From JAIOSF01 sp047159865 (GTDB taxonomy: Bacteria > Campylobacterota > Campylobacteria > Campylobacterales > Arcobacteraceae), in the NCBI RefSeq assembly GCF_047159865.1, contig NZ_AP038804.1, positions 2,287,110 to 2,351,109 on the forward strand: a stretch of 64,000 nucleotides of DNA, given 5' to 3'. The position numbers and the translations under genes are program-made. Positions 60,785 through 64,000 of the stretch are shown here, piece after piece. Every line of letters starts with the position of its first letter. The first letter of the stretch is position 1. Under the pieces are notes generated by a model that was given only the letters and a program-made list of their open reading frames with translations, had not been told where the DNA came from and ran no database searches.

Positions 60785-61876
60785 TTATTTTTTATTATTT
60801 GCATAGTTCATAATATAATCTGCAATCTCATCTAAATGACAAATCTCTTTTACTGCACCTGCTTTAATTGCTTGTGCTGGCATTCCAAAAACAATACAAC
60901 TCTCTTCATTTTGAGCAACCGTATATGCTCCATTTTTGAAAAGTTCAAGCATCCCTATTGAACCATCATCACCCATTCCAGTCATCATAATAGCCATTGC
61001 ACCACCGCCTGCACTATTGTTTAAACTTCTAAACATAAGATCTACACTTGGTTTATGACGACTTATTTTCACAATATCTAATAACTTACCAATATAGTTA
61101 GAACCCTCTTTAGTAATCTCTAAATGCATATTGCCAGGTGCTAAATATGCATGACCAGATTCTAAAATAGTATCTCCTTTGACTTCAGATACAACCACAC
61201 TTGAATGATCATTTAGCCTTTGTGCAAATGAACTAGAAAATCCATATGGAATATGTTGTGTAATCACAATAGGAGGTAATCCGGAAGGAAGTTTTGTAAA
61301 CACTTTCAACAATGATTCAACTCCACCTGTCGATGAGCCTATACCAATTATTTTTCCTCCTGGAAGTAAAGCAGGTCTACTATCATAAACTTCATCAGGA
61401 TGTATTTTAGCTTCTACTAATCCCCCTGATAAATCAACTTTTTTTAATTGTTCAGAAATTGGCTTTACAGGAACTGGCTTTTTAGCACTATATTTTTTCA
61501 ATAAAAATGTCAAACTTAAAAGTGTTTCATGAATTTTATCATTAAAATGTTTCATTGTTTCACCTATTTCAGGTTTTGCAACAAAACCGATAGCTCCATC
61601 TTCAAAGATATCACTATCTCTCACACTCTCACCTGAAATTATAATTGCAGGCATAGGATGTAAACGCATAAGATTTCGTAAAAAAACAACACCATTCATT
61701 TTAGGCATATTTATATCTATAGTTACTAAATCTGGTTCTAACATTTTTATTTTATCTCGTGCTTCAAAAGCATCTCCTGCTGTATCTACTACTTCAAAGT
61801 CTTCCAAGCTATTAATCATATCTTTTATAACTTTTCTCATAGAGGGAGAATCATCAATTACTAATACTGTGTACAT
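60785..61876 (-). CDS. cheB: Chemotaxis protein-glutamate methylesterase CheB
   Basis: Removes methyl groups from chemoreceptors and deamidates glutamines. 363 residues: receiver domain (about 1-120; DDSPSMRK, LVTIDINMP with phospho-Asp, KP near 103), linker, then the esterase with GIGSSTGGVESL (catalytic Ser), ITQHIPYGFSSSF (His) and MTGMGDDGSIG (Asp). Adjacent to cheD and cheR. The fused receiver is typical of canonical CheB. Confidence 0.95.
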   Translation of the reverse strand: MYTVLVIDDSPSMRKVIKDMINSLEDFEVVDTAGDAFEARDKIKMLEPDLVTIDINMPKMNGVVFLRNLMRLHPMPAIIISGESVRDSDIFEDGAIGFVAKPEIGETMKHFNDKIHETLLSLTFLLKKYSAKKPVPVKPISEQLKKVDLSGGLVEAKIHPDEVYDSRPALLPGGKIIGIGSSTGGVESLLKVFTKLPSGLPPIVITQHIPYGFSSSFAQRLNDHSSVVVSEVKGDTILESGHAYLAPGNMHLEITKEGSNYIGKLLDIVKISRHKPSVDLMFRSLNNSAGGGAMAIMMTGMGDDGSIGMLELFKNGAYTVAQNEESCIVFGMPAQAIKAGAVKEICHLDEIADYIMNYANNKK

Positions 61877-62553
61877 TAAAAAAACTCCATCTCCATTGTT
61901 TCATCTTTCTCTTCATCTTTACTAAAAATACCAGTTCCACTAATATACTCAGCTGTTGCAGGTTGACGAACAGAAATTTCTGTTTGTAATCTCTTTTCTT
62001 CATTTGCAACTTCTATTGAAGTGTTACTATTATCAACATTTTTAATAAATGTTTCAAAACGATTTCCCATCAATATTACTCGACCATCATTTCCTCTAGA
62101 ATGATCTGACAATATTCGAAAACCTTCTGATTTACAAAAGGTATGTGCAAATTCAACATTTCTATGACCTATACTTTTTGACATAGAGGAGATATTCATA
62201 ATATCTGCACCACCCGAAATCTTTGCAGCCATATTTTGTTTAGAACATCCTAATTTGTACATCTCATTCAACATCGCTTCAACAGAATAAAGTCCGTATT
62301 TCATATCTTCATTTGAATTGTCTGTAGCAGGCAACAAGAAATGGTTCATACCTTTTACTTTTTTATTTTTATCATAAAACATAATAGCAACACAAGATCC
62401 AAGTAAAGTCTTAAAAGCGACCTCTTCTTCATCAGACACTACAGCAAATTCACCACCAATAACAGTGTGTGTTTTCATACCTTTTACTATCTGAGTAATT
62501 CTTGTGCTTGAAACTTTTTCAATCGAACCATCTTTATGCCCTAAAGTTATCAA
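61876..62553 (-). CDS. cheD: Chemoreceptor glutamine deamidase CheD
   Basis: Deamidates receptor glutamines and binds CheC in some species. 225 residues. The Cys-His pair is in LLGSCVAIMFYDK and KGMNHFLLP; the third conserved part is AKISGGADIMN. It overlaps cheB by one base and cheR by 4 bp, so the three are co-translated. The C-terminal ~60 residues are an extension not seen in standard CheD. Confidence 0.93.
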   Translation of the reverse strand: MITLGHKDGSIEKVSSTRITQIVKGMKTHTVIGGEFAVVSDEEEVAFKTLLGSCVAIMFYDKNKKVKGMNHFLLPATDNSNEDMKYGLYSVEAMLNEMYKLGCSKQNMAAKISGGADIMNISSMSKSIGHRNVEFAHTFCKSEGFRILSDHSRGNDGRVILMGNRFETFIKNVDNSNTSIEVANEEKRLQTEISVRQPATAEYISGTGIFSKDEEKDETMEMEFF

Positions 62554-63380
62554 TTTATATCCTTAATTTTTATAAAAATATTTTGTCCAATCCTTTTAGA
62601 ATAATTAATTAAATCATGAGGATTTTCAGAATGCCCAATATATAATGTTCCACCTATTTTTAAATTATAAAATAGTTTTTTTAAAATTTTATTTTGATCT
62701 TCAATTGAAAAATAAATAAGTACATTACGACAAAATATTACATCAAATTTATTTTTTTCAAAAGGATATTCTGAATCATTTAAATTCATTTGAGCAAAAG
62801 TAATCATATTTTTCAGTTCATCATTAGCCTTAATTAATATTTCATCACCAACTAAATTTTTTTGTATTCTTCTTTTAAAATATTTTTGAGGTTTTACCCA
62901 TTCAGGAAACTCTTTAGAACTTTTTTGAAACCTATAAATACCATTTGCTGCATGCTGTAAAACATCTGTATCTATATCTGTTGCAATAATATTTGCTTTT
63001 AATGATGAGTCAACCTCTTTTACTGTAATTGCCATAGAATAAGGTTCTTCACCTGTTGAAGCAGCGGAACAATACATATTTATAGTCTGTCTATTTTTTA
63101 AAAATTCTGGCAGAACTCTTTCTTTTAAGTCTATAAAATGAAAATCTTCTCTAAAAAAATGAGTTTTATTTGTTGTAAAAGTATTGATAAACTCTGTAGT
63201 ATATTTTCCTTCACCAATCAAATCTAAAAGATCATGAATGGTTCCAGTATAATTTGTATTTCTTTTGAGTTTATCCAATCGATTATTAATCATAATATCT
63301 TTATTCTCTGTTAAAGTGATCCCCGTAAGAGAATAAAGAATAGATTTTACTTTATTATGTAAATCTTTTGTTGTTTCCAT
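62550..63380 (-). CDS. cheR: Chemotaxis protein methyltransferase CheR
   Basis: Methylates receptor glutamates using S-adenosylmethionine. 276 residues, normal. TTNKTHFFREDFHF, the SAM loop YCSAASTGEEPYSMAI, CRNVLIYF and IGHSENPHDL are intact. Located between cheA and cheD in the che operon. Confidence 0.95.
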   Translation of the reverse strand: METTKDLHNKVKSILYSLTGITLTENKDIMINNRLDKLKRNTNYTGTIHDLLDLIGEGKYTTEFINTFTTNKTHFFREDFHFIDLKERVLPEFLKNRQTINMYCSAASTGEEPYSMAITVKEVDSSLKANIIATDIDTDVLQHAANGIYRFQKSSKEFPEWVKPQKYFKRRIQKNLVGDEILIKANDELKNMITFAQMNLNDSEYPFEKNKFDVIFCRNVLIYFSIEDQNKILKKLFYNLKIGGTLYIGHSENPHDLINYSKRIGQNIFIKIKDIN

Positions 63381-63384
63381 ATAT

Positions 63385-64000
63385 TTATGAAGCTGCTAAA
63401 TTATATTCTTTTGCATTTAAATTCAACTTTTCTGTCTTTTTTTGTACTTCAATGATACCCATAATGTCCAAAATAAGACCAATACTTCCATCACCCCTAA
63501 CAGTTGCAGCACCAACTCCTTCAACACTTCTAAAGTTTTTATCCAATGGTTTAACAACAACTTGATGTTGATGTAAAAACTCATCTATAAACATTGCAAT
63601 TTTAATATTTCCAGATTTTACTACAATTAGCATACCTTTTTCTAATTTCGTATGCTTAGGAACAATATCAAATAACTGATGTAGTCGTACTACTGGAATA
63701 AACTCTTCTCTTAACATTAATAAATCTTGAGTTCCATCACCAATTTTTTTAATCATATCAGATGTAGGCTGTAATGACTCAACAATTGAACTTAATGGTA
63801 AAATATATTTAGTATCTCCCACTGCAATGTCTAAACCATCAAGAATAGCTAGAGTTAATGGCAACATAATAGTAATAGTTGTTCCAACACCTATTTCGGT
63901 ATCTAACTTAATAATTCCACCTAGCTTTGTAATATTTGTTTTAACAACATCCATACCCACACCTCGTCCTGAGATATCTGTAATAGCTTCAGCTGTACTA
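63385..64000 (-). CDS. cheA: Chemotaxis histidine kinase CheA, C-terminal part (5' end outside window)
   Basis: The visible 205 residues are the C terminus of CheA. The end of the ATPase domain (GRGVGMDVVKTNITKLGG, G1/G2-like with GVGTTITIMLPLTLAIL) is followed by the CheW-like regulatory domain (LPLSSIVESL, REEFIPVVRLHQLF, VVVKPLDKNFRSVEGVGAAT) that couples the kinase to receptors. The frame is open to the window edge, so the upstream phosphotransfer, P2 and dimerisation domains lie beyond 64000. It precedes cheR by 4 bp. Confidence 0.93.
   Translation of the reverse strand, partial: STAEAITDISGRGVGMDVVKTNITKLGGIIKLDTEIGVGTTITIMLPLTLAILDGLDIAVGDTKYILPLSSIVESLQPTSDMIKKIGDGTQDLLMLREEFIPVVRLHQLFDIVPKHTKLEKGMLIVVKSGNIKIAMFIDEFLHQHQVVVKPLDKNFRSVEGVGAATVRGDGSIGLILDIMGIIEVQKKTEKLNLNAKEYNLAAS

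Noticed and set aside
1..64000. CRISPR arrays, rRNA genes or complete tRNA genes
   Set aside because: No regularly spaced repeats with unique spacers, and only a partial tRNA was found.

Overview
The window is AT-rich DNA from a bacterium of the phylum Campylobacterota, most likely an Arcobacter-group (Arcobacteraceae) chromosome. The evidence is the base composition, a XerH-type single-recombinase dimer-resolution protein beside ftsK, a sensor kinase with the AHQWRQPL H-box, monomeric isocitrate dehydrogenase, and che genes ordered cheA-cheR-cheD-cheB. This assignment comes from protein resemblance and composition, not from a database search.

Positions 1-19860 form an accessory island. It opens with a type I restriction-modification operon (hsdM, hsdS, a HEPN-domain gene, hsdR), followed by a class D beta-lactamase. 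Next come small unknown and membrane genes next to two small helix-turn-helix regulators, and a run of lipoprotein genes, the last broken by an in-frame TGA. Positions 12.6-13.9 kb are non-coding and carry two ~107-bp repeats and a 44-bp hairpin. A five-gene minus-strand operon follows, running from a small DNA-binding protein (16370) to a tyrosine recombinase (13923). Then come an unknown gene and a second operon of winged helix, nucleotidyltransferase and phage-type integrase. The island ends in a 50-bp 3' fragment of tRNA-Asn with a terminator behind it. This is the signature of integration into tRNA-Asn, with the other end lying left of the window.

From 20161 rightwards the content is mainly core. 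It holds a divergent pair of paralogous Cache-domain sensors (HD-GYP and histidine kinase), uvrC, a DMT transporter, pnuC with a kinase-like gene, hrpB, an S4 RNA-binding protein, trpD, tsaE, lptB, icd, mltG, an AsmA-like gene, a diverged flagellin, uvrA, an M3 peptidase, xerH and ftsK. After these come lpxD, ilvN, ilvB, pssA, a diguanylate cyclase, cheB, cheD, cheR and the C-terminal part of cheA. Small accessory intrusions interrupt this: a stand-alone HEPN-like gene (31190-32620) beside a decayed toxin-antitoxin pair, and a possible abortive-infection-like gene (47971-48711).

Two core genes (ftsK and pnuC) appear to start at AUA/AUU/AUC codons, so annotation from ATG/GTG/TTG would cut off their N-termini. 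The parts most likely to be undescribed are the recombinase operon with its structured non-coding repeats, the HEPN gene inside the restriction operon, and the winged-helix/nucleotidyltransferase pair co-transcribed with an integrase.
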